A program made the translations under genes and the position numbers. 60,000 nt of DNA, taken from assembly GCF_000143415.4 (NCBI RefSeq), contig NW_003314354.1, positions 102,575 to 162,574 of the forward strand. The letters are read 5' to 3'. Below are positions 46,461-60,000 of this stretch, piece by piece (position 1 is the stretch's first letter; the number at the start of each line of letters is the position of its first letter). Below the pieces are notes generated by a model. The model did no database searches and had not been told where the DNA came from. It saw only the letters and a list, made by a program, of their open reading frames with translations. Source of the DNA: Selaginella moellendorffii. Lineage: Eukaryota > Streptophyta > Lycopodiopsida > Selaginellales > Selaginellaceae.

Positions 46461-47971
46461 ATGTCTTTGATTACACTCATTTCCATCATAGTCTTGATAG
46501 TTACTTGGTTCATTAAATGGACAAGTGTTCGAAAAGATCTTCCACCGGGGCCATGGGGGCTCCCCTTGATCGGCCACCTCCATCACTTGATCCATCTTCC
46601 TCATCAATCTCTCCACCATTTGTCTCGCAAATACGGTCCCGTGATGAGCATCAAGCTGGGAAACAAGACCGCCATCGTCGTCTCCTCCAAGCAAGCCGCC
46701 AAGGAAGTCCTCACCTCTTTCGATAAGGTGTTCGCTTCAAGGCCGTGCTTGATCTCTCCCGAGTCCTTGTGCTATGGATCGCGCGACATCGCGTGCTGCG
46801 AGTATGGCCCCTACTGGAGGCAAATGAAGAAGCTGTGCATGACACACCTCTTCACTGCCAAGCGGCTGGAGGATTTCCGGAGCATCCGGCTGGAAGAAAC
46901 GCTCGAACTCTTGCGTGACATCGCCTCGAATCAAGCAAGGCCTGTGGACATGAAGTCAAAGCTCTCCATGCTCACGTTTAACGTCATCACGCGCATGACG
47001 TTTACCAAGAGGTTCTACGATCGCTGGTCCGCGGCGAGCGATCCCAGGTTCGTGGAGGTGATCCTCGAGGCTGTGAGCTTGATGGGGGCCGTGAACATCG
47101 GCGACTACATCCCCTGGCTGTCATGGCTAGACCTCGGGGGCTATCACAAGCGGCTCGAGAAAACGAGCAAGGAGATTGACGAAGTTCTACAAAGGTTGAT
47201 TGATCAACATCGCGAGGCAGCGCTGCCACTCCGCGACGATCCTGGCGATTTGATCCACACTTTCTTGTCGCTGGGAGTAGACGACAAGTCCATGAAAGGC
47301 GTGATCCTTGTAAGTTGCTAAGAACTCTCCATAGTGTACTAACGTTTTTGCTTTCACAGGATATCCTAGCGGGAGGAACGGACACCACGGCAGTGACTAC
47401 GGAGTGGGCGCTCTCGGAGCTGATAAGAAATCCGGGAACTCTTCAAGAGCTGCGACAAGAGATCCAAAACATTGTGGGCGATGAGCGACTGGTGGAAGAA
47501 TCCGACCTTCAAAAGCTCCACTATCTCAGGGCAGTCATCAAGGAGACATTTCGCTTGCATCCCGCGGCTCCTTTGATGGCACCCCACGAATCAATCGACG
47601 ACTGCGAGCTTCAGGGATACAAGATCCCCAGGAAGACCTGGCTCATGGTGAATCTCTGGTCTCTCGGGCGGGATCCACGCTCGTGGGAATCTCCAGAGGC
47701 TTTCAAGCCGGAGAGGTTTCTTGGAAGTTCGATCGATGTCAAAGGCAATGACTTCGAGCTGATTCCTTTCGGATCCGGGAGGCGAATTTGCGCGGGAATG
47801 TCACTGGCCTTGATCATGGTCGGGCTCACTCTTGCTCGCCTCGTCCAAGCCTTTGATTGGAGCCTTCCAGGGAATGAAGAGATGAACATGGAAGAAAGCC
47901 AAGGCGTGATCATGCGCAGGAGGAAACCTCTAGTAGTAAGTGCAAAATGGAGGCTTAATATGCAATCTTAA
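46461..47971 (+). CDS. Cytochrome P450, A-type (CYP71 clan), 486 aa
   Basis: Haem-thiolate monooxygenase, probably ER-anchored, of plant specialised metabolism. Exons 46461-47309 and 47360-47971 with one 50-nt phase-0 intron just before the I helix, the usual A-type position. An N-terminal membrane anchor (LITLISIIVLIVTWFI) is followed by the proline hinge PPGP (28-31). AGGTDTT (287-293) is the oxygen-binding I-helix motif; KETFRLHP holds ExxR (E345, R348); PERF and FGSGRRICAG follow with the haem Cys at about 427. Length is normal and there are no internal stops. The substrate cannot be told; flavonoid- or CYP750-like members are similar in layout. Confidence 0.95.
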
Positions 47972-48758
47972 AAATGACAAAAATGACCAAGTTAAATTGT
48001 GTTTAAAAGTATAATATAGCACCCTTTAACAAATTACCCACGAGGCCATCTCAAGCCAAGTAAAACAGGAGAAGCTGTAAGTCACATGGCTGTTTAAATC
48101 CACTTGAGAGGCTGGAGCTCTTACTTAGGCCAAGACAAACATCTCAATAGGAACAATGTCAATTAGTACTGCTGCTCTAGAATTGGCAAGAGCAAAATGC
48201 AATTATGTGTAAAGCATTTTGGCTCCAAAGTTAGCTTGTATAAACTTTAGGAGTTTATTAAATTAGTACATTTAATAGTAATTCACCACACTATTAGATT
48301 TTGTAACCAACATTAAAATATCAGTAAATATTCCATAAGGCTTTCATTTGGGTTTGTCAAGGCATGGTGCTAGCAAGTGTACCATAATACAACTTTTAAA
48401 TTTTTGGCTTTTTTTAGATTAAAAATATTTGTTTTAGATTATTGCTTTAAATTTTAAATTTAGATAAATTTTAATTATTATAAGGTTTAGGGTCTAAACC
48501 CCAATTAATATACCTATATCCCGAACACTCACATTACTGGAATTAAGTGGCATTACAATTTATCCTTGAAGAGCAAAACTTTTTAGCAATGCTTTACTCT
48601 AGTATTTGGGATTATGCTTTTTGTTCTTATTTCTTTGTTCTCTTTTAGATTTAGATTTGCATTTGCTTTTTGCAAGATTTAGAATTTTAACTATCATTAT
48701 GCTAGATTTGCTCTTTCTTTTGATTTTCATTGCATTCTTTTCTTCTATTATACCATGC
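47972..48758. other. AT-rich intergenic with an LTR-end-like remnant
   Basis: No gene. AATTAATATACCTATATCC followed by GAACACTCACATTA at about 48504-48537 nearly matches 57697-57740, so LARD-C may have landed inside an older retroelement spanning roughly 48.4-57.7 kb. Confidence 0.5.
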
Positions 48759-49896
48759 TGTAGCGCACGTGGTTTTGACCCTTTATCCTATGGTGATTTA
48801 CCATAGGATAACACCACGAAGCGGAACCTAAACCCTCTTTGTGCCACGTGACAGATGCCACGTGTCACATGCCACGTGTCCACAGGAACCCGAGGTTCAG
48901 GGCCTTGGGCCACTGAACGAATGAACGGTGCCAAACTCCCAAACATGGAGCCAAGGAGTGATGGAACCGAACCACGGAGCAACTCCCAAGCATACAGCCC
49001 AAGGAGCGAAGGGACAGGGGCCCGGAGCGACTTGGAACAGTCCTGGAGCAACCAGCATCCCATTGCCAGGACCAGCACGCAAAACGGAGCCAAACGGAGT
49101 CTGGCACTATTTCTGCATACCGGTGGCCTAACGCGAGGACATGGGTACTCCACCAGCTAGCATGGAATGGAACTTGGGCTTAGACCCAAGTCAAACGCAG
49201 AACAAGGACAGGCACGCAAGCGGGAGCTAGACTATGCCTCAGGTTGGTCGGCCATGCCCGACCTACCCACTATCCCTACTATACATTTGGAACCCCCCAT
49301 AGCCCCCCCCCCTTTGAGGAACACACGCTTTGGGCTTTCACCCCAAGCCTCCCTTAGTATCAGGAGTTAGTCTCTGGGACAAGCTTGAAACTTACTAAAT
49401 ATGGAATGTCCTTAGAATGTGAATTTGGACATGGGATGAACACCATTGTGTTCAGGCCGATCTCTACATTCCGTAGATATGCCAAATGAGCAAATCTAGA
49501 CACTTTCCATAAATAGCATTTGGGACCGAAATGAGACTAACACAAAGGGCATGATAGCGAGGGTATTTGGCAGACACGGTAATCTATCATCTAGCGAATA
49601 TTGAGGGACCAATCTCAATATCGCGGGGGTTCCTAACACTAGCAAGTGGAAGCCAACATCATGAGTTTCTCATCACCGTGTCAAGTCTGCTTGACTAAAT
49701 GACAACTTAGGATTTCCTTCTTTAGTGCCCTTCCGGTCTAAGTGCACATGTGATGACCAGTTTCTCAACTAGCTTAGGTGGAAACTGATAACGGGTCCAG
49801 CAATACCGACCTCCTGCCATCGTGGCAGTAAGGTAAGAGTGTCCGTAAGGGCTAGCCGACAGGTAACTTTCGATACTCGAAGTCACATGCGCGACA
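48759..49896 (-). repeat. LARD-C 3' LTR
   Basis: 1,138 bp, TG...CA, nearly identical to 54892-56030. Contains the palindromic stretch TATCCTATGGTGATTTACCA followed by TAGGATA near its edge. Confidence 0.93.
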
Positions 49897-52800
49897 CTCT
49901 CCCCCCCTTGGGAAGATCGACGTCCTTGTCGATGCATACTCGAGTCTAGAATACCGCCAAGGAAACAACGCCATAAAAAGTTCACGGTACTCACACTATG
50001 TGAGAAATGCACCAACTTAAATGAGTTAGGGGGTAACCTCTTTGTCTAACGCGGATGCGCTACCAGCTCAGACACCTTCCGGCCGTCGCCGACAAGGAAA
50101 TGACCAACGGAGTCAGCCACCCTTGCTGCTCTGGGAGTCACCCAGCTTACAAAAGTGTGATATGCCCCTGCCCGCAGGGACATAGAGAGAGAAGCCAGAG
50201 GCCCCAACCCTCCTAAGCAAAGAAACCAAACCCGTCGGTAAGGTTTAGATAGACTACTGTAAACAGGCAGGTAGAGTTGTTTACACGGTCACGCCCTTGC
50301 ACAGAATAAGGAACATCGACAGAGAGGCGGGTTATGTGACCAGTCGACAGTAGCTACCCCATGACTAGAGATTTCACCATGCACACGAAGTGCTGAAGCC
50401 AGTCTGCCTATACTGGCCCAAACGCAAAGATCAATGGATGGACAATATCAAAGTCAGAGACAATGATATCTGAGAAGCTTAATTACTAGTGATTATATCT
50501 TAGAGTAGAACACAAAAGTATTCTAAGCAAGTTATCATCCGATAAACCAGTAGTATTGTAGATAGGAACCACCAACAGATCATCATAATTTGGCAAACAC
50601 AGGAATGACCATCCAACAAAATTCAATAGCTAGTATATCATCAAGGAAACTCAATGATGAAACTTAACTATCAAAGATAGTAGACAGTAAGCCAACAACT
50701 TACTAGAGAGAACTCAAAGAACACAAAGTATCATTGACTAACAAGCATAATGCTCGCGAATGTATCACCTAAAGGAAATAACATCCAAATCTATCAAAAC
50801 TAACTCGAGCAACAATCAACAGAAGAAAATGAATGTGGTAAGACCAACAAACACTCATTCCTGCCAACTATCACAAAAGCCAATCTGAATAGATCCCAGC
50901 CAACAATACCAAGGAACTCAAGTTGCCTAAGCAAGTGTCAGCAACATCCTACTGACGTCTCAAACCCAAGAGACCAATCCAGAGCAAACCACAAAGAACA
51001 TGTGGTATTGCCAAAAGCCAAAAGCCATCAAAGAGAACAACTAACTATCATGAAAGATCGTCAATCAGCCCATCAATGTAGTGATGTATAATCATCGTTG
51101 AAGAAAGAATCTACCATCCCAAAGAATAGCAAATAATTCCAAACCAACAATAATCAAGCAAAACTTGTGATAAGGACAATTAACTACCCTAGATGATAGT
51201 CAATCATCACCAATGATTGCCAGATGCAAAAACCAACTTCAACATCGAAGCTAATGAGCCAAAATGCCTTCCCCAACAACTTTTAACAAATGGAACAATG
51301 AGCACAAAACTCAAGAACCAAAAGCTCGAAGAAGCCTATAACTAAGTCTTGCCTAATAATGATCACGAGTCTCATAGAAGCTAACTTCAATACTAAAAAA
51401 GAAATCATGGTGCAACCCACAATATCTTCCTCAACACATCCATAAGCCAAATTTCATAATGCCAAAGCTAATGAAGAGCATTTCTGCATCAATCCAAAAG
51501 TTAAGCATAACGAAGCTATGTTTAACAAGTGATCATCAAACGATCCTCCATGAATCCATCTATAGCAAGACGTAACTCACTTCATAGCAAGTACAAGAAG
51601 AATCATCAATGATGGATATATTTCAACTAAAATCCTATAAGGATTCAAAATATTCCAATATTGATCACTAACTCTCCCACTTGTAGAGTTAGCATAGTCC
51701 ACGACTGAATCATTTTTCAAGGAAAAGCTAAAGCTCAACCCCTACTAAACAATCTCATCTAGAACACAACTAACTTAACTTGCCACTCAGTTCATTTGAA
51801 TGTCAACACAGTTGCTAACTAGCAAATGCATGAATGCCAACGACACAAAGCTAAAGCCAAATCATCAACACTATTTTTATCAGAACTAATGAAACTCAAT
51901 ATCAATCCTACAGAGAGACATCTCATTTCACTCAAGTCTCAATATCAACAATATCAATGACAAGGCCTCACTTCAATGCCATCAACACCAGGACAAAGCT
52001 AGAAGGAAGCAAGAGTGAATCACCACTCGGAGCTTTCCAGCAACCAAGCTAACCAAAGTCGAAGATACTTTAGTCAGTATCCGAGACCAATCCTCCAACA
52101 AAACTCAGTTACGGATAACACGTCATCAAGGAGTGATTCACCACGTCCAAGACTCAATGAAATCCAACACTACGGACTAAATGTAACCAAATGATATCAA
52201 CAAAGATAGAGTCGATATGCCAACATGGAAAACCCATGTAAGTCTAACGATACGATCCTCCGCAACACCATCCGGTAAAGCAAGCCCATCACTGCTAAAT
52301 CATCATCGAGCAAAGAAAGTATCAACAGTCTTTTTGACAAAGTCTACAAGTAATCACTAGTCGCAAAGCAACTAACAATCGCCCTTTAACTTGCCTTCAC
52401 AAGACCCGAACACTAACTCATGTCATCGAGTTACATACTTGTCCAACATGAACATAATACCCCAGGTACGAGATAAAAGTTCATAGACAAGCACAAACTA
52501 AATGACCACTCGAATCCAACTCAACCGCAATAAGCTCACTAAAACATTTAGCCAATACCTCTGAGCATGCCTTGAAGAGGCTAGCTATGCATGATCAACA
52601 CTCAGTCGAAACTAAAGTGAAGACCATGAGATGGACTCATATTGGTACACAACCTCCTCATAGACAAAGCTATAATACGGGTACCAACATCTTAACCTCA
52701 AACAACTAAGTTGGACATCACCATCCTTAGCCAAGGCACAGGGCTACCAAGACTAAGTCAAGATCAGTGAGAGCTCACGACTCTCATAGAGTCTTAGCAA

Positions 52801-54891
52801 AATGTAAGGTGGAACCTGCCACCGAGCATAATGCTACAAAAGAAAGGCACAAGAGTCACCCTTCTTAGAAAAGTGCAACGACCACTTTTCTACACTAACC
52901 CCAGACTCTATCCAACTCAATTGCCTTAGCCCCAAAAGTCAGCATCCCTTTCGGGTCGCATCATACAAACTACTTACTAAGGTTTAAGCCAACCGAAGCC
53001 AACTCCAACCCCTTCAATAGTTTGTACTGGCTTACGAAAACAGAATGGTTTTCGAGCAAAGTGACCAACAGATCAGCCATTGGAAAAGTCTAAGAAAATT
53101 TGTGGAAAATTTTCCATCCTAGGGAAAGAATAACTCTTAGTCCAGGAATGCAAACTTTCAAGACTCAACCAACTTCCTCCTACTAACAACTTCACATAGA
53201 TTCACCTCAACACAAATTCTCATGACCCATAATATGCTTAAGCATTGAACATCTTTGCCCATTTTTCCGATATCCAACACCGACATCCGCAAAGTGCAAA
53301 ATGAGCATCCAAGGCTTGATCACAAAGACCACATCATCGGATATCCACATTGCACTAACACTCTTCTTCAACCACCGTCGAGATCCAATGTGAAGCCAAA
53401 ACACTAACAAGAAAAATAACATGGAAAATCAAGCTCTAAGGAAAATTCCTCATCACTCGAATCAATAATGCCACTTCCACTAACACAAGTGCTAGTGATG
53501 TCAATGCCCCAACTACACATCTTCTCCATCCAACAATCTACTCCAAGTGTTAACGGATCACCAACAAGCCATAGCAAATGAATGCTATAACCCTTTTCCA
53601 ACATCTTAATGGGCAAACTTTAGGAAACAAGGTACCTACTTAAGCTTAGCATAATGGACCACCATTGAGAATCCAGTCAAAGCTACTACAATGCTACTTC
53701 GTGCAAGTAGACTAGCTTCTCCATCAACCACTTTGGGGTTAATCATCATTTACCCAAGCAACTTCGTAAACACATTGCTCATTATCACATGGATATGATA
53801 TAAATCACAATGACTTGATCATCAATTGAGTAACGCAATGAGCAAAGCTTATGTCATTACTTCAAATGGTTATGTGAGTATCAAATGCCAACTCGATTCG
53901 ACAAAATGCAACATAAATGCCACACTCCACCAATAGAGATTTACGACACCCAACACCACTAACTTTTGTTCACAACACAGACAAGCTTATGCCACTCTCT
54001 TTCCGACCAATCTCAAAACTATTCCAACACCAAGCTACTTAAGGAGCAATAACAAGGTTCCCCGGAAAAGAATTGAGCATTGCAACCCAAATCTTCCAAT
54101 AGCAAGCCTAGACAAAATGGTTTAGTGTTTCACCACTATCCATCCCATAACTCACCACTTGTAAGACCACCATCTCCAACATGCATCAAGGTAGGGACTC
54201 TTGATTGCATAATGTGAACACGAGCAATGAGTCACACCTCGTTGCAAATCATCTCTCCAAGAAGAGAAAATGATTTACGTATTTGATCCTCCGTCCTCGA
54301 TGACTCTCTTTTCGGTCTCATCTTTGACCAAACCTCAAGCTTGCTTTCGCACTGCCTTCAATTCAATCCAAGAAAAGTTTATGAGAGAGCACAGCAATGA
54401 TTACTTGAACCAATAGACTATTCCCTACAGTCTTGATTGATCCACTTGTAATCATGCCTAGGAAGGATCCACTAGTGCCATGCTAAAGAGCTACGGACCA
54501 GCTTATTTGCCACTCATAACAAACCTAGGGAGGTTTGCTTTCACCCATGGTACATGGAACAACTTATGGAACCACTGGAACCATCGATAGGCTTACATTA
54601 ATCCTGCCAACTCAAAGTGTAACCTCAAGTTGCTAATGCGCCTCACTCACGAGCCCAAGCTCAAACTCGTGCAAATGGAACATCTCCAAACCATCCTATG
54701 AGCCCAAGCGCAAGCTCACATCATAAGGTACAACAAGGTAACCCAAAACCTATCCCAAGGAACCAATGCGAAGTCTTTGCACCAAAATGTGTACCCACTC
54801 GGATCATCGTTTTCATCTCTGCGTATGCAACGAGACTAGTTGCCCAATCTCATTGGATAGTACTCACCGAGACTCATCCTCTGATACCAAA

Positions 54892-56030
54892 TGTAGCGCA
54901 CGTGGTTTTGACCCTTTATCCTATGGTGATTTACCATAGGATAACACCACGAAGCGGAACCTAAACCCTCTTTGTGCCACGTGACAGATGCCATGTGTCA
55001 CATGCCACGTGTCCACAGGAACCCGAGGTTCAGGGCCTTGGGCCACTGAACGAATGAACGGTGCCAAACTCCCAAACATGGAGCCAAGGAGTGATGGAAC
55101 CGAACCACGGAGCAACTCCCAAGCATACAGCCCAAGGAGCGAAGGGACAGGGGCCCGGAGCGACTTGGAACAGTCCTGGAGCAACCAGCATCCCATTGCC
55201 AGGACCAGCACGCAAAACGGAGCCAAACGGAGTCTGGCACTATTTCTGCATACCGGTGGCCTAACGCAAGGACATGGGTACTCCACCAGCTAGCATGGAA
55301 TGGAACTTGGGCTTAGACCCAAGCCAGACGCAGAACAAGGACATGCACGCAAGCGGGAGCTAGACTATGCCTCAGGTTGGTCGGCCATGCCCGACCTACC
55401 CACTATCCCTACTATACATTTGGAACCCCCCATAGCCCCCCCCCCCCTTGAGGAACACACGCTTTGGGCTTTCACCCCAAGCCTCCCTTAGTATCAGGAG
55501 TTAGTCTCTGGGACAAGCTTGAAACTTACTAAATATGGAATGTCCTTAGAATGTGAATTTGGACATGGGATGAACACCATTGTGTTCAGGCCGATCTCTA
55601 CATTCCGTAGATATGCCAAATGAGCAAATCTAGACACTTTCCATAAATAGCATTTGGGACCGAAATGAGACTAACACAAAGGGCATGATAGCGAGGGTGT
55701 TTGGCAGACACGGTAATCTATCATCTAGCGAATATTGAGGGACCAATCTCAATATCGCGGGGGTTCCTAACACTAGCAAGTGCAAGCCAACATCATGAGT
55801 TTCTCATCACCGTGTCAAGTCTGCTTGACTAAATGACAACTTAGGATTTCCTTCTTTAGTGCCCTTCCGGTCTAAGTGCACATGTGATGACCAGTTTCTC
55901 AACTAGCTTAGGTGGAAACTGATAACGGGTCCAGCAATACCGACCTCCTGCCATCGTAGCAGTAAGGTAAGAGTGTCCGTAAGGACTAGCCGACAGGTAA
56001 CTTTCGATACTCGAAGTCACATGCACGATA
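54892..56030 (-). repeat. LARD-C 5' LTR
   Basis: 1,139 bp partner of 48759-49896, next to the primer-binding site (- strand, 54890 leftward). Its outer end is mutated (ACGATA in place of GCGACA), which is why the edge reads less cleanly. Confidence 0.93.
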
Positions 56031-56035
56031 CATGC

Positions 56036-57740
56036 CATCATTAATCAAAGAGTATGTCATTTGAGGCTGCTAATGCTACTTTATTGGATCAAACTTTTGA
56101 TGCTCTAAACTATGATCATGTTAGTGTTGCATCCATCTTTGGTGTGTTGTCATCTCTAACTTCTGTAGGATGTGATTACATAGTTTGTCCTATTCTCAAT
56201 GTTTTGCCATTTATTGTTGATATGGAGCATGATTGTGACATTGATTGGTGAGCTATAGATGATGCAGTCTAGTTTTTGAAGAATGTTCAAAGATTAAGTT
56301 TATAAAAAAATGATGTGTATGAGCTCAAATGGATTCTAGATTGTTTTGACAAACTTGATTATTATGGAGATAACTTTAGAGATGAAGTGAAGATTTTGCA
56401 GGGTAAGTGTTAATTTTTTAATTTGCCATTTGATCCTTTCTCTTTACCTTTTGCTCTTTTCCAACCTTTTTTTGTTTTTCAGCTTAACCCACCTTTTTAT
56501 GTTCCTATTATTTCCTTATTTATAGTGTTTTTTTCTCCTAGCACATCGATCATTTATTATTCTGATAATTCTTATTCTAAGTTTAGTGTTGAGTTAAGTG
56601 ATTTTTGTCCTCATATTAATTTGGATGTTGAATGTGTGCATGAAGTTAAGAATCTTGCTTTTCTTTCATTAGCAAAGTCTTTAATCAATTTTGGTGTTGA
56701 ATATTTCCTTATTCCAAGGGTTGAGTCACTTTGGCTAAAGTTTTTGGTTGAATGTATATCCCCACTTGTGAATACCATTAAAAAGACTTTGCTTTACTGT
56801 TGATGCTGAGGAATTTATATATTCTTTTGAGAGTGTAGAGATTATTATTGATTTTCCCATCTCAAGTGTTAAGTTGTGTGTTGAGGAGGTTGAGTGGTGT
56901 GAATCTTTTGCTTATATTATAGTGCCCAAAGTATTTTATGATGAGAAATCTTCTATTTTCCAAGTTTTGAGCATTTGTCATTCTTTTTATTTCCCCATTT
57001 CTGTATTACCAATTGCTGCAAATTCCTTTTTTGATACTTCTTTATCCATTTTTTCTTCTTCCTCAATTTTTCTTGTTTTCTTCTTTCTACCCTGACACTT
57101 TCAAAAAAAAATTTCTTCGAAGGAGGGGGTAAAAAAGATGGATGGGAATTTAGCCCTGACGATGGAGTGAGGATGAGTGAATTCAATAGTGGAGCAAAGA
57201 CAAATGACATAGATTGTGGAGTGAGGATGAGCATAATGAACTCAAATGGAACATCCAACTTTGACGTAGTGAGGCCAAACAAACTATAATAACTCTCAAA
57301 ATTCCTAATTTCAATTTAAAGTTATGGCTTTGATGTTGATTTAAGCATTTAGCAATTCTATATGGAGTTGCATTGGTTTATCAAGATTTCGTAGTTGACT
57401 AATATTTATGCCATAGCTTTGGGTTTTAATTTAGTTATAGTTATCAACAACTTTGTTGATGGTTTTGTAAAAGCTTTAAATTCTTATGACAGTTTGTAAT
57501 CACCTAGCAGAAGCTCTAAATGTTCCACCTAATTTATTGTTATTATCTTTTCATCTTCCGGAGGGGAGGATGATGTAAGGTTTGTAAATATATGTATGTA
57601 TATATATGTATACTAATTATAATACTATAGTATATGGATTATCCATTTGAAACTAAATTTAGTCCATCCATTCTTGTATATAAGTAAAGGTTTAAACCTC
57701 AATTAATATACCTATTCCTATATCCTGAGCACTCACATTA
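56036..57740 (+). mobile_element. Unclassified retroelement remnant right of LARD-C
   Basis: AT-rich sequence with weak frames (56054-56251, 56423-56803, 56874-57095) that show no domain I recognise. A purine-rich GGAGGGGAGGATGATG at 57560-57574 followed by LTR-like sequence (TATATAAG at about 57678) copies the polypurine-tract/LTR junction of the gypsy elements at 21.68 and 33.33 kb, so this is probably the 3' end of a related element. Confidence 0.5.
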
Positions 57741-58990
57741 TAAGCTATATGTATCTATAAATTAATTATATATTAATATGGTACCAAGCTTCAAGTTATA
57801 ATTCTGTTGTGAGTATTTAAGTGATAATAAAATGATGACTAACATGCATTATTTCCCCTTTCAATTATATTTTGAGACTCTTACTAGAAAAGCTCTAAAA
57901 TCCAAAGCTTTATTTTAGAGCTTCTGTTGATATAAGCAAACCCAAAGGTAAATCATATCATAATATGAGTTCTAAAAGTAATAAAAGGTTAACAAAATAC
58001 TTATATTCATCTAATAAAGAAAATGATAAATTGATTTTACTACTATATCTTTGCATTGAACACATCTATGAACAACTTGAAAGAACCACTACCATATTTA
58101 GTGTGTAATTCCTATAATTTGATGCTTAGTCATATGACTGTTTAGAATTATTTATACAAATTCAATAGAAGATTCAACAATAGACCATAGTGCTTATTGT
58201 GACTCTTGACTTGTATGATGTTGGCATGTTTTCTTTAATGGTAATTGTAGAATGACATCCTTATTAAAATGAAATTTAGATTTTATTTTTCTATTGTAAT
58301 TTAAAATGTTAGCAATTAATATTTGTGAGTGTTAATATTGAGAAGCACAGCATATTTCCTTATCAATATGACACAAGAAACAAAGTATAAAGCTTATTGG
58401 TAAAAACACTAATAGTTATAATTTTCTTGTATTCTTTTATAGATTACTCCAAATTCAAAGTAGGATATATATTCAAAAGAGTGAGCACTCTACCCAATAG
58501 TATAATTGAAAAGAAATCATTCTCCTTTGGTTAACAAATTACACAATCAATGATGGTAGAAACTCTAAATTGCTGGTAGCATCTCTAGCTTAATCAAGTC
58601 ACCCTTTCAAAAAAGGAAATATGGAAAGAGAGGATGAACAAGTGATATGGTAGAAAAATAACACACTTATGTTGACAACAGTGGCATAGAAGAAATCAAC
58701 AAGTATTAGGTAGAGACAACCTTTATCAAGAGCTTAGAAAACAACATATATAAGTGATTTAGCTTATATATTATAAAGGACCTAACATATTAGGACAACT
58801 ACCTAATATCCCAGCCAAAATATTTGGATGCACATGAATATATATATTAAGAAATATCTCTAGCAACTTTCTATTTGTATGTGCAATGCACAATAAAAAA
58901 ATATTATGAAAAATATGACTAACTAAAACATTGTCAAAATATGATTATAACATATATATAGCCATTGCTATAAAGAATAAAAATTGGCTC
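57741..58990. other. AT-rich spacer; nothing recognised
   Basis: No reading frame, tandem repeat or RNA gene that I can support. Confidence 0.5.
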
Positions 58991-60000
58991 CACCGTATAA
59001 CGCAAGTGTAAACGGCAACATGTGGCAATAGGTCGAGCAATAGAAGATAAATTCAAACATGTATCAACCAATACAAAGAGAATAATATAAGACCTCTTGT
59101 TATAAAAACAAGCTTAGAAAGTAAACACTGGATGAATTGATGCTAAGTGAACCCTTTGATGATACTCCCTAAAGAAAGATAGAGGAGTCGTTAACTTATT
59201 CAAACAAGGTCCTTTTATTATTCGCGCAACTCGTTATTTCCCAAATGCATCTCGATGTCCAGACCTTCCACTACAACAACACCAACAGGACGTTGTTGAT
59301 GCCAAGGTTTCCACCTAAGAAATGGTGGTTGCCAATCTGGAAAATGCCGATAACACCGATAAGTGTGACTAATTTCATTATACGCCTAATAACGAACATC
59401 ACAACCACAATCACAGCCTCGCTCTTATCCTTGAACTCGAGCAACAATAGCATTAACCTCCATTGGAACAGAACCATCACCCATATGAAGTGGAGCTGAA
59501 GACATGCAGTGAGAAGTGGAAAAGGCGATGTCTCATAACATTGTGCCAAGCAAAGAGCATCATTAAGGGTGGTGGGAGTAAGTGCATGCATAAATCCGAC
59601 AAAATCTTGACGAAATGCTAGTCACAACATTCTTAGCTTGATCCGCTCTGACATATTTGGTTCCGAACGAAGCAAAAGACTTCGGAAACGAACACTAAAT
59701 TGCATCACCAACTCAAATGGCCCTTGGCAAAGATAGCATGTCCAAATGCGCGTTTGAAGACGTCCGAGAGAACACTCTAATCCCCACGAGTGGCTGCACT
59801 CAAACCATTGTACCACTGCAATGCCGTCCCTTAGAGACACATGGGAAAGTCACGCAAACATCAAGCATCATTTCAAGAATGATATGTGGCAATCACTATG
59901 AAGTGATCAAACTAATGGTACATATTATCCCCAGAATTCCCGCAAAAGAACTCTGGCTGAACACGAGGATTGGCACCAAGAGCAGAAGGAATTGTACCAC
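58991..60000 (-). mobile_element. Ty3/gypsy copy C: decayed gag
   Basis: On the - strand the same gag block as at 59-440 (+) and 29.97-30.6 kb (-): MHALTPTTLNDALCLAQCYE near 59591, the PVPMEV-like stretch and the zinc-knuckle region near 59350-59430, all frame-broken. The element continues beyond the window edge. Confidence 0.75.

Larger units (their letters stand above)
48759..56030 (-). mobile_element. LARD-C: complete, young, non-coding LTR retrotransposon (7,272 bp)
   Basis: Same family as LARD-A, inverted. LTRs at 48759-49896 (3' LTR) and 54892-56030 (5' LTR) differ at only a small number of scattered sites, so insertion is recent. Target duplication CATGC at 48754-48758 and 56031-56035. 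On the - strand the interior begins TTGGTATCAGAGGATGAG, an initiator-Met tRNA primer site, and ends in a polypurine tract AAGGGGGGG at about 49897-49910. The 5-kb interior holds no gag or pol and no long frame. Open frames of 60-125 aa within the LTRs recur between copies only because the DNA is conserved. A poly-C run at 49305 and 55435 differs in length. Confidence 0.95.

Noticed and set aside
48788-49160. 100-125-aa reading frames conserved between three LTR copies
   Set aside because: They lie in LTRs of non-coding elements; conservation is of DNA by recent copying, several frames are equally open, and there is no domain.

Overview
The window looks like nuclear DNA of a lycophyte, most probably Selaginella. 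Introns are very short (about 45-80 nt, GT-AG), there is a plant-type TTTAGGG run, a plant RWP-RK factor and an A-type cytochrome P450, and a compact gene island sits between thick layers of nested LTR retrotransposons. The organism is an inference; no marker names the species.

Layout. 1-33.5 kb is a nest of mobile elements. A decayed Ty3/gypsy element (copy A, + strand, four pieces between 1 and about 21.88 kb) has been hit by: a non-coding LTR element (LARD-A, 1053-5794); a 12,251-bp DNA transposon (7606-19856); a small TRIM-type LTR element (20693-21379); and, at or near its end, a second kind of non-coding LTR element (LARD-B, 21881-28889). A second decayed gypsy copy follows (29.29-33.5 kb; its gag-protease block is inverted, and a 100-N assembly gap lies inside). 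A long AT microsatellite separates the nest from single-copy genes at 34.2-48 kb: a TBC1D13-type Rab GAP with a frameshift, an RWP-RK factor, a small secreted basic protein, a DIS3L-type exoribonuclease, a small unrecognised six-exon gene and a cytochrome P450. From 48.5 kb onward is another retroelement zone with a complete, young, non-coding LARD (48759-56030) and gypsy gag debris at the right edge.

The outstanding object is the 12,251-bp transposon. It has 24-bp perfect terminal inverted repeats, a 4-bp GAGG target duplication, and an un-interrupted paralogue of its insertion site in gypsy copy B near 32.07 kb. It carries two long divergent genes. The leftward gene (8295-11363) encodes a 1022-aa DUF7869-like putative transposase. 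The rightward gene (13733-19414, about 14 exons) is, on my exon reconstruction, one protein of about 1,670 aa joining a ParB-like domain, a degenerate DNA-methyltransferase-like domain, long acidic/basic linkers and an FCP1-type HAD phosphatase domain.

The element, and in this window only the element, holds about 20 copies of a 22-bp palindrome (arms ATGGCRTG and CAYGCCAT around NGGCCN). They lie in flanks, in the divergent promoter, inside seven short introns of the rightward gene (usually 4-12 nt before the acceptor), and in coding sequence. A ParB-like protein together with dispersed palindromes in one mobile element suggests an element-specific DNA-recognition system; that functional link is a hypothesis.
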